Below, piece after piece: positions 19,767 through 30,221 of a stretch of DNA of 61,278 nucleotides. The stretch's first letter is position 1, and each line of letters starts with the position of its first letter. The stretch lies in assembly GCA_028697255.1 (NCBI GenBank), contig JAQVFM010000003.1, positions 1-61,278 of the forward strand, written 5' to 3'. The notes under the pieces were generated by a model, which saw only the letters and a list, made by a program, of their open reading frames with translations, did no database searches and had not been told where the DNA came from. Position numbers and translations under genes: made by a program. This DNA is from Oscillospiraceae bacterium (GTDB taxonomy: Bacteria > Bacillota > Clostridia > Oscillospirales > Acutalibacteraceae).

Positions 19767-20522
19767 ATGAGCCGCAAATATGTAATTGCAGGCAACTGGA
19801 AGATGAACAAAAACCCCCAGCAAGCTTACAAGCTTATTGAGGAGATTAAACCACTTGTCACCAACGCCGCATGCGATGTTATAGTCGCAGTTCCTTTTGT
19901 TGACATTCCTGCTGCCCTTGAAGCCGTAAAGGGCAGCAAAATCAGCGTGGCCGCACAAAATTGCCACTGGGAAGAATCCGGCGCATTTACGGGCGAAATT
20001 TCTGCCTGCATGCTTAAAAGCATGGGCGTTAACACAGTAATAATAGGTCATAGCGAACGCCGAACCTATTTTGGAGAAACCGACATCACAGTAAACAAGC
20101 GTGTCAAAGCCGCTCTTAATGCCGGGCTAAACGTTATACTTTGTGTGGGCGAGCAGCTTGAACAACGCGAGCAGGGCATTACCGACGAAGTGGTTGCGAT
20201 CCAGGTCAAAATTGCGCTGAATGGTGTCAGCGTTCAACAATTGGATCGCGTTATAATCGCATACGAGCCTGTATGGGCAATCGGTACCGGCCGCACAGCC
20301 ACAGCCGAACAAGCAAATGAAGTGTGCGCATTGATACGTTCTACGATATCCCGTCTATATGGTGATGCAGCAGCCCAAAACATTGTAATACAATACGGTG
20401 GTTCGATGAATGCATCAAATGCGGCAGAATTGCTGGCATGCGAGCATGTTGACGGCGGCCTTATCGGTGGCGCATCTCTCAAACCGGCCGACTTTGCCCA
20501 AATAGTATCTGCAGCTAAATAA
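19767..20522 (+). CDS. tpiA: Triosephosphate isomerase
   Basis: IAGNWKMNK, GHSERR, AYEPVWAIGTG, QYGGSM. Confidence 0.98.
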   Translation: MSRKYVIAGNWKMNKNPQQAYKLIEEIKPLVTNAACDVIVAVPFVDIPAALEAVKGSKISVAAQNCHWEESGAFTGEISACMLKSMGVNTVIIGHSERRTYFGETDITVNKRVKAALNAGLNVILCVGEQLEQREQGITDEVVAIQVKIALNGVSVQQLDRVIIAYEPVWAIGTGRTATAEQANEVCALIRSTISRLYGDAAAQNIVIQYGGSMNASNAAELLACEHVDGGLIGGASLKPADFAQIVSAAK

Positions 20523-20597
20523 TATTTTGATTATTATAGATGATGCAGCTTTTTGTTGTTCAGTTGGCATTATAGTCGATTGCGTCATATAAAGATT

Positions 20598-20622
20598 GCG
20601 GGCGAACACAGTTCGCCCCTAC
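20598..20622. repeat. GTAGGGGCG-type dispersed palindrome
   Basis: gcgggcgaacacagttcgcccctac; related to 25075-25100, 31638-31663 and 33778-33803. Confidence 0.7.
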
Positions 20623-20638
20623 TTTTGACCACTATAGC

Positions 20639-20674
20639 AGCAGCGTTTTTAATTATACAGCAGGCATTAGGCAT
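20639..20674. repeat. Partial copy (one end) of family 1 repeat
   Basis: gcagcgtttttaattatacagcaggcatta matches the end of copy B. Confidence 0.6.
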
Positions 20675-20690
20675 TAAAGGAGCTTTATTG

Positions 20691-22223
20691 ATGAAAAAAC
20701 CCGTAACACTGATTATAATGGACGGTTTCGGCTTAAATACCGAAACACAAGGCAACGCTATAAAAAGCGCAAACACCCCAAATCTTAATAAGCTGTTTTC
20801 ACAAAACCCATATACTGAAATAGGCGCGTCGGGTATGGACGTTGGGTTGCCCGATGGTCAGATGGGCAACAGCGAGGTCGGTCACACAAATATCGGCGCA
20901 GGACGCATTGTTTATCAAGAACTGACAAGAATATCCAAATCAATTGATGACGGTGATTTTTTTAATAATCCTGTTTTGCTTGCTGCGATGGAAAATGCCA
21001 AAAAACCGGGTGCTGCACTGCATTTAACGGGACTGTTGTCGGACGGCGGCGTACACAGTCATAACACACATCTTTATGCACTTCTTAAATTTGCAAAAAC
21101 ATGCGGTGTTAAAGACGTTTTTATTCACGCCATGCTTGACGGCCGTGATGTGCCCCCCACCTCGGGCGCAGCATACATTCGTGAACTTGAGGATAAAATA
21201 AAAGAGATTGGCATTGGAAAAATTGCCACAGTAATGGGCCGATATTACGGAATGGACCGCGACTCTCAGTGGGATCGGGTTGAAAAAGCGTATGACGCCA
21301 TGGTAAATCGGCGTGGTCTTAACGCTGATGATGCCGCCGCTGCTGTCGAAAAATCTTACTTAACGCTCGATAACGAAGGAAAATACACAACCGACGAATT
21401 TGTGGTTCCGACGGTTATTGAGGGCGGCAGAGCGGTTTGCACCAATGACAGCGTAGTTTTCTTTAACTTTCGACCCGACCGTGCCCGTGAAATAACACGC
21501 GCCTTTGTCGACCCTGAATTCACCGGCTTTGAGCGCAGTGGCGGCATGCTGTCTTTGTGTTTTGTGTGTATGACCGAATACGATGCAACGATGCCTAATG
21601 TAACGGTGGCATTCGCACCCCAAACACTGACAATGACCATGGGAGAAACCGTAAGCAAAGCGGGCAAAACACAGCTTCGTATTGCTGAAACAACCAAATA
21701 TGCTCATGTTACTTTCTTTTTTAATGGTGGCAGGGAAGTCATGTTCGAGGGCGAAGACCGTGTTTTAATCCCAACACCTGATGTTGCCACATTTGACCAA
21801 AAGCCAGAAATGAGTGCCTATCCCGTATGCGAAGAAGCGGAAAAGCGAATATTGTCCGGGAAATATGACATGATTGTGCTCAACTTCGCAAACTGCGATA
21901 TGGTAGGACATACAGGTATATTCGATGCTGCCGTTAAAGCGGTTGAAGTCGTGGACGAGTGTGTCGGACGCGTTGTGGATGCAACAATAAAAATGGGCGG
22001 TACGGCTATAGTAACAGCCGACCACGGTAACGCCGACAAGCTAACCGATTCGGACGGCTCACCATTCACCGCACACACCACATTTAATGTACCGTTTTGC
22101 ATAGTCGGATTCCCTTGCATGCTTCGCAAAGGCGGACGGCTGGCAGACATTTCGCCAACCATGTTAAAAATAATGGGGCTGCCTCAGCCGCCCGAAATGA
22201 CCGGCAAAAGCCTAATAGAATGA
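20691..22223 (+). CDS. gpmI: 2,3-bisphosphoglycerate-independent phosphoglycerate mutase
   Basis: [38 protein letters not shown] at 20691 after aaaggag. Confidence 0.97.
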   Translation: MKKPVTLIIMDGFGLNTETQGNAIKSANTPNLNKLFSQNPYTEIGASGMDVGLPDGQMGNSEVGHTNIGAGRIVYQELTRISKSIDDGDFFNNPVLLAAMENAKKPGAALHLTGLLSDGGVHSHNTHLYALLKFAKTCGVKDVFIHAMLDGRDVPPTSGAAYIRELEDKIKEIGIGKIATVMGRYYGMDRDSQWDRVEKAYDAMVNRRGLNADDAAAAVEKSYLTLDNEGKYTTDEFVVPTVIEGGRAVCTNDSVVFFNFRPDRAREITRAFVDPEFTGFERSGGMLSLCFVCMTEYDATMPNVTVAFAPQTLTMTMGETVSKAGKTQLRIAETTKYAHVTFFFNGGREVMFEGEDRVLIPTPDVATFDQKPEMSAYPVCEEAEKRILSGKYDMIVLNFANCDMVGHTGIFDAAVKAVEVVDECVGRVVDATIKMGGTAIVTADHGNADKLTDSDGSPFTAHTTFNVPFCIVGFPCMLRKGGRLADISPTMLKIMGLPQPPEMTGKSLIE

Positions 22224-22243
22224 CATTCTATTAGGCTTTTTTG
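22206..22243 (+). terminator. Intrinsic terminator overlapping the gpmI stop codon
   Basis: aaaagcctaatagaatg-a-cattctattaggctttt perfect 17-bp stem plus T-run. Confidence 0.9.
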
Positions 22244-22284
22244 TGAAACAACAAGGTTCCCGGGTACCCGCCCACAATCTTTGA

Positions 22285-24450
22285 TTATGAGTGGGTAGGG
22301 TTCTTTTTTGATTTCATGGTCAGCGATATGCGATTTTTTTCAACATCAACACTTAATACCCATACCTTTACAATATCACCGATACGGACAACCTCTGACG
22401 GGTGCTTTACAAAATGATCCGCCAACTGCGAAACATGAACAAGTCCGTCCTGCTGAACGCCAATGTCAACAAAAGCTCCAAAATCAACCACGTTGCGAAC
22501 CGTGCCGTCCATTTCCATACCCGGCTTTAAGTCCTCGATGCCGATAACATCTTTTCGCAATAGAGGGGGCGGCAATTCGTCGCGCGGGTCACGGCCCGGG
22601 CGTGTAAGCTCAGAAATAATGTCCTGCAAAGTGGGCAGTCCTACACCAATTTTGTCGGCAAGGTTTTCGATGCCCAATTCCTCAGCCTTTTTAGGCAGCT
22701 CATCAACACGGCGGTGCTTTACATCGTCAGGCGTATATCCGCAAAGCTCAAGCAGCATTTTTGCCGCGTCATAGCTTTCCGGATGCACAGCAGTGTTATC
22801 AAGCACATTATCGCTTTCAGCCACGCGCAAAAATCCCGCACATTGCTCGAATGCTTTTGGACCCAGTCTTGGCACTTTTTTTAGCTGACTACGCGAGTCA
22901 AACAGACCGTTTTCTTCACGAAATGCAACAATATTTTTTGCCACAGATGAATTTACGCCGGCAACTTGCGACAACAATTCAACTGATGCCGTATTCAAAT
23001 CCACACCAACAGCATTCACACATTCTTCCACAACACCATAAAGCGCCTCCGACAGCCTGTTTTGAGGCATATCGTGCTGGTATTGCCCAACGCCGATAGC
23101 CTTAGGCTCGATTTTTACAAGCTCGGCCAACGGGTCTTGAAGCCGACGGGCTATTGAAACAGCCGAACGCAGCGACACATCAAAGTCGGGAAATTCCTTT
23201 GCCGCAAGCTTTGAAGCCGAATACACCGATGCACCCGCCTCGCTTACGACCATATAAGAAAGGTCGGTGTCAAGCCCGCTTATAAGCTCGGTAACAAACA
23301 CCTCGGTTTCGTGAGAGGCAGTACCGTTGCCTATCGCAATTACCTGAACACCATATTTTTTAATAAGGTCTGTTAAAATCCGGCTGGCTTGTTCCTTTTT
23401 GTTGTGTGGCGGAGTGGGATAAATCACCCCTGTATCAAGTACCTTTCCGGTACAATCAACAACCGCCACCTTGCACCCTGTTCGGTAACCGGGGTCAAGC
23501 CCCAGCGTCACGCGTCCTCTTACCGGCGGCTGCATTAAAAGGTGGCGCAGATTGAGCGAAAACAGCTTTATTGCATCCTCGCTTGCACGGTCAGTCAGCT
23601 CGTTTCTCAACTCGCGCTCAATAGACGGAAATATCAATCTGTCATATGCGTCCTCGGCCGCCAATCGCACGATATCTGTGCAGGGCGAACCTTCTTTTAC
23701 ATGCGCCGAGCAGACTATTCCCACACCTTTGATTCTGTCAAACTCAACACTGACTTTTAAAAATTCCTCTCGTTCTCCCCTGTTTACGGCAAGTACGCGA
23801 TGACCTGCCATTCGTTTGAGGGGTTCGCGAAAATCGGCATACATTTCATAAACGTCCATATCTTCTTTTAAGCCTTTGGCAACAACCTCGCCGCTTTCCA
23901 TGCATACGACGCGCAGCCTGCGGCGCACATTGGCATCGTCCGAAATCATTTCGGCTATTATATCCTGCGCCCCCTGTAACGCGTCTTGTGCACTGTCAAC
24001 TCCTTTATCCTGATTTATATAATCGGCGGCAAGACTAAGTGGATTGGCACAATCCGCTTGCTGCAAATATATTAAATCCGCAAGCGGCTGCAATCCTTTT
24101 TCACGCGCAACTGATGCGCGTGTTTTTCTTTTGGGGCGGAAAGGGCGATATATATCCTCAATTTCGGTAAGTGTCACTGCAGCATCCAGCGCCGAGGCAA
24201 TCTCGTCGGTCATCGCACCCTGCTTTTCAATTGTATCACGCACCTTTTCACGCTGTTCGTCAAGATTACGAAGATATTCAAGGCGCTTTGAAAGCTCGCG
24301 CAGCAATTGGTCGTCAAGAGACCCTGTCATTTCCTTGCGATAACGAGCAATAAACGGGATTGTGTTTCCATCATCAATTAACTGTATTGTAGTCTGCACC
24401 TGTCCCGGACGCAGCCCAAACTCCTTTGCCAAAACGGCGATAATATCCAT
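22285..24450 (-). CDS. tex: Tex family RNA-binding protein (S1 domain)
   Basis: IPFIARYRKEMTGSLDD; LGLDPGYRTGCKVAVVD; HhH and S1 domains at C-terminus. Confidence 0.96.
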   Translation of the reverse strand: MDIIAVLAKEFGLRPGQVQTTIQLIDDGNTIPFIARYRKEMTGSLDDQLLRELSKRLEYLRNLDEQREKVRDTIEKQGAMTDEIASALDAAVTLTEIEDIYRPFRPKRKTRASVAREKGLQPLADLIYLQQADCANPLSLAADYINQDKGVDSAQDALQGAQDIIAEMISDDANVRRRLRVVCMESGEVVAKGLKEDMDVYEMYADFREPLKRMAGHRVLAVNRGEREEFLKVSVEFDRIKGVGIVCSAHVKEGSPCTDIVRLAAEDAYDRLIFPSIERELRNELTDRASEDAIKLFSLNLRHLLMQPPVRGRVTLGLDPGYRTGCKVAVVDCTGKVLDTGVIYPTPPHNKKEQASRILTDLIKKYGVQVIAIGNGTASHETEVFVTELISGLDTDLSYMVVSEAGASVYSASKLAAKEFPDFDVSLRSAVSIARRLQDPLAELVKIEPKAIGVGQYQHDMPQNRLSEALYGVVEECVNAVGVDLNTASVELLSQVAGVNSSVAKNIVAFREENGLFDSRSQLKKVPRLGPKAFEQCAGFLRVAESDNVLDNTAVHPESYDAAKMLLELCGYTPDDVKHRRVDELPKKAEELGIENLADKIGVGLPTLQDIISELTRPGRDPRDELPPPLLRKDVIGIEDLKPGMEMDGTVRNVVDFGAFVDIGVQQDGLVHVSQLADHFVKHPSEVVRIGDIVKVWVLSVDVEKNRISLTMKSKKNPTHS

Positions 24451-24611
24451 GTTTAATACTCCTTTCCAAAAGGGATGCAAAAGATTATATCACAGCCTCA
24501 AACAGCGCGCAACGTGATGAATACTATTCTTAAAATAATAGATGTTTAAAATTTCCAGCTCTCATCATCAGTAGGTGCGATTGGAAAATAAAAATATTTA
24601 AAAATTTATAC

Positions 24612-24639
24612 TTGCAAATTATTACAATACATGTATAAT
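24612..24639 (+). promoter_or_regulatory. Sigma-A-like promoter TTGCAA-N16-TATAAT
   Basis: ttgcaa at 24612-24617, tataat at 24634-24639. Confidence 0.7.
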
Positions 24640-24645
24640 AGTAAT

Positions 24646-24672
24646 CGAACACTTGTTCGGAACGTTTGTTCA
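24646..24672 (+). promoter_or_regulatory. Tandem LexA/DinR-type operators (SOS boxes)
   Basis: cgaacacttgttcg (24646-24659) and ggaacgtttgttca (24659-24672), both GAACnnnnGTTC, just downstream of the -10. Confidence 0.8.
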
Positions 24673-24694
24673 TAGACGAAAAGGGGTATTCATT

Positions 24695-25027
24695 ATGTTG
24701 TTAAGCATTTTAAGCATTATTTTAATGAGCATCATGTCGTTATATATGATTAATAAAGCAAAGTTTGCAAGCACTCGCCGTATGGCGCTTATACCGCTGT
24801 GCTGCGTTTTTGTCGAGCTTATGACTGCGGGTCTTTTGTCTATATCTTCGTTTTGGGTGTTGACCTTAATACTGATAATATTGCGTGCCGTGATTTTAAT
24901 TAGCTGTATCGGTGAATTACAAAGAGATGCAGCAGCCGCCCGGCGCAGGGCACACCGCTGTGCTGTACATAAATACAGGGCTGCAACAGTATACGCAAAA
25001 GCCCACCAGCCAAAGCGCTGCGCTTAA
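24695..25027 (+). CDS. Small membrane protein of unknown function, predicted SOS-regulated
   Basis: 110 aa, 2-3 hydrophobic segments then a cationic tail (RRRAHRCAVHKYRAATVYAKAHQPKRC); aaaggggt RBS. Confidence 0.65.
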   Translation: MLLSILSIILMSIMSLYMINKAKFASTRRMALIPLCCVFVELMTAGLLSISSFWVLTLILIILRAVILISCIGELQRDAAAARRRAHRCAVHKYRAATVYAKAHQPKRCA

Positions 25028-25074
25028 AAACTTAGCCGTTAAATTTATGATAAATTTACAAGTATATTTTCTTT

Positions 25075-25100
25075 GCGGGCGAGCACAGTTCGCCCCTACA
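25075..25100. repeat. GTAGGGGCG-type dispersed palindrome
   Basis: gcgggcgagcacagttcgcccctaca. Confidence 0.7.
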
Positions 25101-25218
25101 CTTTTTTATAGTTAGATTAGTAAGTTATAATAAATTTTCCTTTTGACTTTTAATTTGTTCATCTTTGTGGTAGAATACTGTAAAATCAACGGTTTACCGT
25201 GAACAGGAGATGAACGAT

Positions 25219-25704
25219 ATGAAAACTGAACATTTCACTGCAAAACGCCTGTTTGCAGCCTCTGCGCTGCGGAATATATTGATAATTTGTTTAATTGCTG
25301 TTACCGCCCTTTCAGGCTGTAAAAAAGATCAGGAAAATTCATCGCAAATTTCTACAACCACAACTACACAAACAACCTCCACACAAACCGCTGATTCAGA
25401 CACAACAATTTTAAATACGGACACAACCACTGTTACGGCAGCAACCGGTATTCCGCCTTATGGGTGGTGCAACGCCTCCACCATGCACATACGCAGTGGT
25501 CCCGGCACTGAATACGGAGCAATCGGGGGACTCAAAAAAGGCGAAAAGGTTACGATTGTAGACCGCGAGGGTGATTGGTTTAAGATTGAGTTTAAGGACG
25601 GCTTCGGATATGTCAGTGCGCTTTATATTCAAGACACCGAGGTTATGCCCGACGAAACCACTATGACAGCTGAAACTACTCCAGCCACCACTGTAGCTCA
25701 ATAA
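25219..25704 (+). CDS. SH3b-domain lipoprotein with Thr-rich linkers
   Basis: Lipobox TALSGC; ASTMHIRSGPGTEYGAIGGLKKGEKVTIVDREGDWFKIEF bacterial SH3. Confidence 0.85.
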   Translation: MKTEHFTAKRLFAASALRNILIICLIAVTALSGCKKDQENSSQISTTTTTQTTSTQTADSDTTILNTDTTTVTAATGIPPYGWCNASTMHIRSGPGTEYGAIGGLKKGEKVTIVDREGDWFKIEFKDGFGYVSALYIQDTEVMPDETTMTAETTPATTVAQ

Positions 25705-25717
25705 AAATAAAACATTT

Positions 25718-25746
25718 ACCCGCGGAATGAGTCCGCGGGTTTTTTG
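25718..25746 (+). terminator. Intrinsic terminator
   Basis: acccgcggaatgagtccgcgggttttttg. Confidence 0.92.
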
Positions 25747-25833
25747 TCAGTGCTATCGGCGGGATGGGGCATCTCGCCCTACAAATGCCGGGGAAAACAT
25801 AGGGCACAGTGCCCTTAAGTACGCTGCTTTTAA

Positions 25834-26787
25834 TCAAGCCTTTGCCTTGATTGCTAACGCCTCTTTTGCCTTGCTTGCAATATTTTTGCCCGTAAGTCCG
25901 TAAATTTCAAGCAGCTCTAACGCGGGGCCCGACTTGCCAAACTCGTCGTTAATACCGACTCTTACAACCGGTACAGGCTGTGTTTCGCATACTGCCTCGC
26001 ACACAGCACTACCCAGCCCGCCAATTATGTTGTGTTCCTCTGCAGTTACGATAGCACCGGTTTCTGCCGCTGCCTTTAATACAATTTCCTTGTCCAATGG
26101 CTTAATTGTCGAAATATTAATTACTCTTGCCTTAATGCCGTCATCTTTTAAAATTTCTGCCGCTTCGAGCGCCGCCGACACCAAAATGCCCGTAGCGATA
26201 ATGGACACATCGTCGCCCTCTAAAAGCTGCACTCCCTTGCCAATCTTAAATTCATATGCATTGTCAAACAATACAGGCACGGCCAACCGCCCTAACCGCA
26301 GATAAGCCGGTCCGTTAAGTTCCATAACTGCATGCATTGCCTTGATTGTCTCGACTACGTCGGCAGGACATATTATCGTCATACCGGGGATACTGCGCAT
26401 CAATGCAATATCCTCACAGCATTGATGTGTTGCACCGTCTTCGCCAACCGAGATTCCGGCATGTGTCGCACCGATTTTAACCGGAATATGCGGGTATCCG
26501 ATAGAATTTCTGATTTGCTCAAAAGCCCTGCCTGCGGCAAACATTGCAAATGATGAAGCGAAAACCTGTTTTCCGGACGTTGCAAGTCCTGCCGCAATCG
26601 ACATCATGTTCTGCTCTGCAATTCCGCAATCAAAAAACCTGTCAGGATATGCCTTTTTAAAGGTCACGGTTTTAGTAGCTGCCGCAAGATCGGAATCGAG
26701 CACAATGAGATTTGGATATTTTGCCGCCAGCTCCACCAGACCTTCTCCGTATGCCTCTCGGGTTGCTTTTTTAACAGTGCCCGCCAT
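25834..26787 (-). CDS. Transketolase, C-terminal subunit
   Basis: FDCGIAEQNMMSIAAGLA; split transketolase pair. Confidence 0.95.
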   Translation of the reverse strand: MAGTVKKATREAYGEGLVELAAKYPNLIVLDSDLAAATKTVTFKKAYPDRFFDCGIAEQNMMSIAAGLATSGKQVFASSFAMFAAGRAFEQIRNSIGYPHIPVKIGATHAGISVGEDGATHQCCEDIALMRSIPGMTIICPADVVETIKAMHAVMELNGPAYLRLGRLAVPVLFDNAYEFKIGKGVQLLEGDDVSIIATGILVSAALEAAEILKDDGIKARVINISTIKPLDKEIVLKAAAETGAIVTAEEHNIIGGLGSAVCEAVCETQPVPVVRVGINDEFGKSGPALELLEIYGLTGKNIASKAKEALAIKAKA

Positions 26788-27635
26788 TATACCGCCTCCT
26801 CATAAAGTTTCAGCTGCGCTTTCAGCTCATTCATTGCCTGCTCGTACTGCTCTTTATTTGGGGCAGATCCGTGCCAATTAACCTGATTTTCCATAAATGA
26901 AACGCCCTTGCCCTTTATACTTTTCTGTATAATTGCGGTAGGCTTGCCCTTGCAGGCTTCGGCAGCGTTAAACGCAGCTTCTATTTGTTCCATATCATGA
27001 GCATCAATTTCAATAACGTTGAATCCAAAAGCTTTAAATTTTTCGGGTATGGGGTACGGGGAATTTACCTCGTCCAAAGTCCCGTCAATTTGCAAGTCGT
27101 TGTAATCTATTACAATGCAGAGGTTATCAAGCTTTTTATGCGCGGCAAACATCGCTGCCTCCCAAACCTGACCTTCCTCAAGCTCTCCATCGCCAAGAAT
27201 TGCATAAACACGGCGTTGTCCGCCGTCTATTTTGGCAGCCAATGCCATTCCTGTCGCGGCTGAAACACCCTGTCCAAGCGAACCCGTAGTCATATCGACA
27301 CCGGGCGTGCCTTTCATGTCAGGGTGACCCTGAAGATGTGAATCCACCTTGCGCAACGTTGGAATATCATCTTGCGGAAAATATCCGCGCAGCGCCAGCG
27401 CACCGTATAAAGCGGGCGCCGTATGTCCTTTTGACAGAACCAGGCGGTCACGTTCAGGCCATGCCGGGTTTGACGGATCAATGCGCATTTTATCAAAGTA
27501 TAAAAATGCGAGCACATCAGCAATAGACAGTGAACCGCCGGGATGACCGCTTTTAGCGTGATATGTTCCTTCAATCACAGCCATTCTTATTTTTGTGGCC
27601 GCAATCAAGAGTTGCTTTTTCTTCAATGCATCCAA
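26787..27635 (-). CDS. Transketolase, N-terminal subunit
   Basis: TYHAKSGHPGGSLSIADVLA; GDGELEEGQVWEAAMFA; IDYNDLQIDG (TPP binding). Confidence 0.95.
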   Translation of the reverse strand: MDALKKKQLLIAATKIRMAVIEGTYHAKSGHPGGSLSIADVLAFLYFDKMRIDPSNPAWPERDRLVLSKGHTAPALYGALALRGYFPQDDIPTLRKVDSHLQGHPDMKGTPGVDMTTGSLGQGVSAATGMALAAKIDGGQRRVYAILGDGELEEGQVWEAAMFAAHKKLDNLCIVIDYNDLQIDGTLDEVNSPYPIPEKFKAFGFNVIEIDAHDMEQIEAAFNAAEACKGKPTAIIQKSIKGKGVSFMENQVNWHGSAPNKEQYEQAMNELKAQLKLYEEAV

Positions 27636-27868
27636 ACTTCAATCATCCTCTCATCAGTCCCATTAAAAAACTAAACCGGACTAAAAAATTATGTTAAAAT
27701 GACTGCCGGCATTATACCATATTTATAAAATCTTGAACAGGGTAAAATTGGTATTATTTTCTTTTCATTGTGTCCCAACAAATGTTTGGGTTTAAAGTTG
27801 CGCTAAAAGCCTTGCAAGGGTATAATATTTACCCGATATACCGTATGCAGGTTTTAGTGAGGTAAATT

Positions 27869-28702
27869 ATGAACATTACTAAAAATAAAAAGATTATTGA
27901 CAAAATCCTAACCGCGCACGAGCTTGCCCTGCACGGCTATTGCGATTTTGATATGTTAAAGGACAAACTTATTACTTGCCGTGCATCTTTGAGTCTTTTT
28001 GATGCTTTTAGCCCCGATCTTCCTAATACAATAATTTGCGTATTATTTCCCTATTGCTTTGATAAATTACAAGGCAACCTGTCGCAATATGCGCGCGTTC
28101 CCGATTATCATTCATCTGCCGGAGCCGTACTTGAAAATGCGGCCAAGGATTTAAAATCTGCTTTGCCTAAGTACAATTTCTTATCCTTTATTGATAATTC
28201 GCCGATACCCGAGGTGCTTGCAGCGGCGCTCTCAGGCCTTGGATGCGTCGGTGATAACGGACTGCTGATAAATCCTATTTACGGCTCATGGGTGTTTATC
28301 GGCACTATTGTCACTAACATACCTTTCGATATGCCGCCCGTCAGTATTGCTAAGTGTACGCAATGCGGCGCATGCTCGACCGCCTGTCCTGGCGGCTGCA
28401 TCGGCAAATCGCGTGACACCTGTGTGTCACGCATATCGCAGAACAAAGGAGAACTAAGCCAAGACCAAATAGCGCTTTTGCAAAAAAGCGGTATGGCGTG
28501 GGGCTGCGATCGTTGCCAGCACATTTGCCCGCTAAATGCAAATGCTCTTATCAATCCGCATCCTTGCTTTGGCGACAAACCATTTAATCCCGACCTTACA
28601 GATGAGTCCTTAAACGACCTTAAAGGCAAAGCATATGGATGGAGAGGCGTCGGGGTTTTAAAAAGAAACATTTCATTTCTTGGACGAAATAAAGGTGAAT
28701 AA
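27869..28702 (+). CDS. QueG-like epoxyqueuosine reductase family protein (DUF1730 + 4Fe-4S)
   Basis: GDNGLLINPIYGSWVFIGTIVT; two 4Fe-4S motifs CTQCGACSTACPGGC and CDRCQHICPLN. Confidence 0.85.
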   Translation: MNITKNKKIIDKILTAHELALHGYCDFDMLKDKLITCRASLSLFDAFSPDLPNTIICVLFPYCFDKLQGNLSQYARVPDYHSSAGAVLENAAKDLKSALPKYNFLSFIDNSPIPEVLAAALSGLGCVGDNGLLINPIYGSWVFIGTIVTNIPFDMPPVSIAKCTQCGACSTACPGGCIGKSRDTCVSRISQNKGELSQDQIALLQKSGMAWGCDRCQHICPLNANALINPHPCFGDKPFNPDLTDESLNDLKGKAYGWRGVGVLKRNISFLGRNKGE

Positions 28703-28703
28703 C

Positions 28704-30068
28704 ATGGAAATTCCCATCTTTGAAATGCTTTCAAAATACGTGGCAAAAGGGCGCGCTTCGTTTCATACACCGGGACACAAAAACCGCGCCGGGCTGCTCG
28801 ACTCCTTACAATTTTTAACCTATGACTTAACCGAGCTGCCCGACACGTCAAGCCTATTTAGCGCAGGCAGTGCTGATGCCATTGAACAGGCGGAACGCAT
28901 GGCTGCCGATGTGTTTGGCTCAGAGCTTACATTGTTCAGCACAGGTGGTTGTACGCTGTGTATACAAACCATGCTGCTGCTTAGCAAGTGTCAGGGCAAG
29001 CGTGTGCTGTTTGCCCGCAATTCGCATATTAGTGCGGTACATACTGCCGCTTTGTTAGGAATTTGCCCTGTATGGATCTGGCCAAGCGGTAAGAACTATC
29101 AAATAACTTGCAGTGATATAGAAAAGGCACTGACATCTTATCCCGATGTACGCACTGTTTTTATAACAAGTCCGGATTACTACGGTAATATAGCCGATGT
29201 AAGGTCAATTGCCTCGTTATGCCGACGTAAAGGTGCATTGCTTATTGTGGACAACGCACATGGCAGCCATCTCGGGGCATTTGGTATGCACCCGTTATCT
29301 TTAGGTGCAGATATGACGGCTGACTCATGCCATAAAACCCTGCCTGTGTTGACCGGTGGTGCAATGCTTCATATTAAGAATTTGCATAAACACGGCATTG
29401 ACAGGTCAACCGCAAAAGCTGCAATGATGATGTTTGGCTCAACCTCGCCATCCTTTCCGGTGCTGGCGTCACTTGATATTGCACGGGACTGGTGGTGGCG
29501 TGCAGGAATTCAAGCCTATCAGCTACTTGCAGAATCTGTTGAACAACTGGCAAACAAAGCGCTCAAAAACGAAATAGGAGTTTTAAGAGGCAAGTTAAAC
29601 GATCCAACCAGACTAACTCTTGATATCGGCACTGTGGGGGCAGATGGTGTGACGGCCGCTGAGTTTTTCCGTGAAAAGGGCTGCGAGCCGGAATACTCTG
29701 ATTCTCGTTTTATCGTTTTTATAATTACACCCTTTAACACTCCCAACGAGCTTAGTCGGCTTGGCGAGGCGATAAATCAATTTCCTATCGCTCTAAGACG
29801 AGGAAGATTTTTAAAACGTTCACAAAGCTTGCCGAATTATGTTGACAATACACCACCCGAAACTGTTCTTTCTCCCCGCGATGCATTGCTACTACCGTGT
29901 GAAACGGTAAACACCGACTCGGCCGCCGGGCGCATTGCCGCGCGTGCGGTCTGCCCTTGCCCACCGGGTATCGCCGCTGTCGTTCCGGGTGAAAAAATAA
30001 GCCGGGATACTGCTGAAATGTTAAATCTTCATGGGTTTAAAAGGCTGACCGTGGTTAAAACTTCCTGA
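28704..30068 (+). CDS. Orn/Lys/Arg decarboxylase family PLP enzyme (YaaO-like)
   Basis: FHTPGHKNR; DNAHGSHLG; DSCHKTLPVLTGGAMLH (PLP Lys). Confidence 0.9.
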   Translation: MEIPIFEMLSKYVAKGRASFHTPGHKNRAGLLDSLQFLTYDLTELPDTSSLFSAGSADAIEQAERMAADVFGSELTLFSTGGCTLCIQTMLLLSKCQGKRVLFARNSHISAVHTAALLGICPVWIWPSGKNYQITCSDIEKALTSYPDVRTVFITSPDYYGNIADVRSIASLCRRKGALLIVDNAHGSHLGAFGMHPLSLGADMTADSCHKTLPVLTGGAMLHIKNLHKHGIDRSTAKAAMMMFGSTSPSFPVLASLDIARDWWWRAGIQAYQLLAESVEQLANKALKNEIGVLRGKLNDPTRLTLDIGTVGADGVTAAEFFREKGCEPEYSDSRFIVFIITPFNTPNELSRLGEAINQFPIALRRGRFLKRSQSLPNYVDNTPPETVLSPRDALLLPCETVNTDSAAGRIAARAVCPCPPGIAAVVPGEKISRDTAEMLNLHGFKRLTVVKTS

Positions 30069-30221
30069 TTGTCTTGTTTATTGTTAAAAAATGCGATATA
30101 ATAAACAAAAAGATAATAGTTTTGTTTTAACCCGGGGTTTGATATAAATAGCATTTTTTATATTAAAATTGTAATAAATATAGTAATGATACATTTATTT
30201 TACAAGAACGGAGGAATAATG

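Noticed and set aside
25834-27635. Split transketolase as a frameshift
   Set aside because: Two-subunit transketolases are normal in many Clostridia; each half has its own start.
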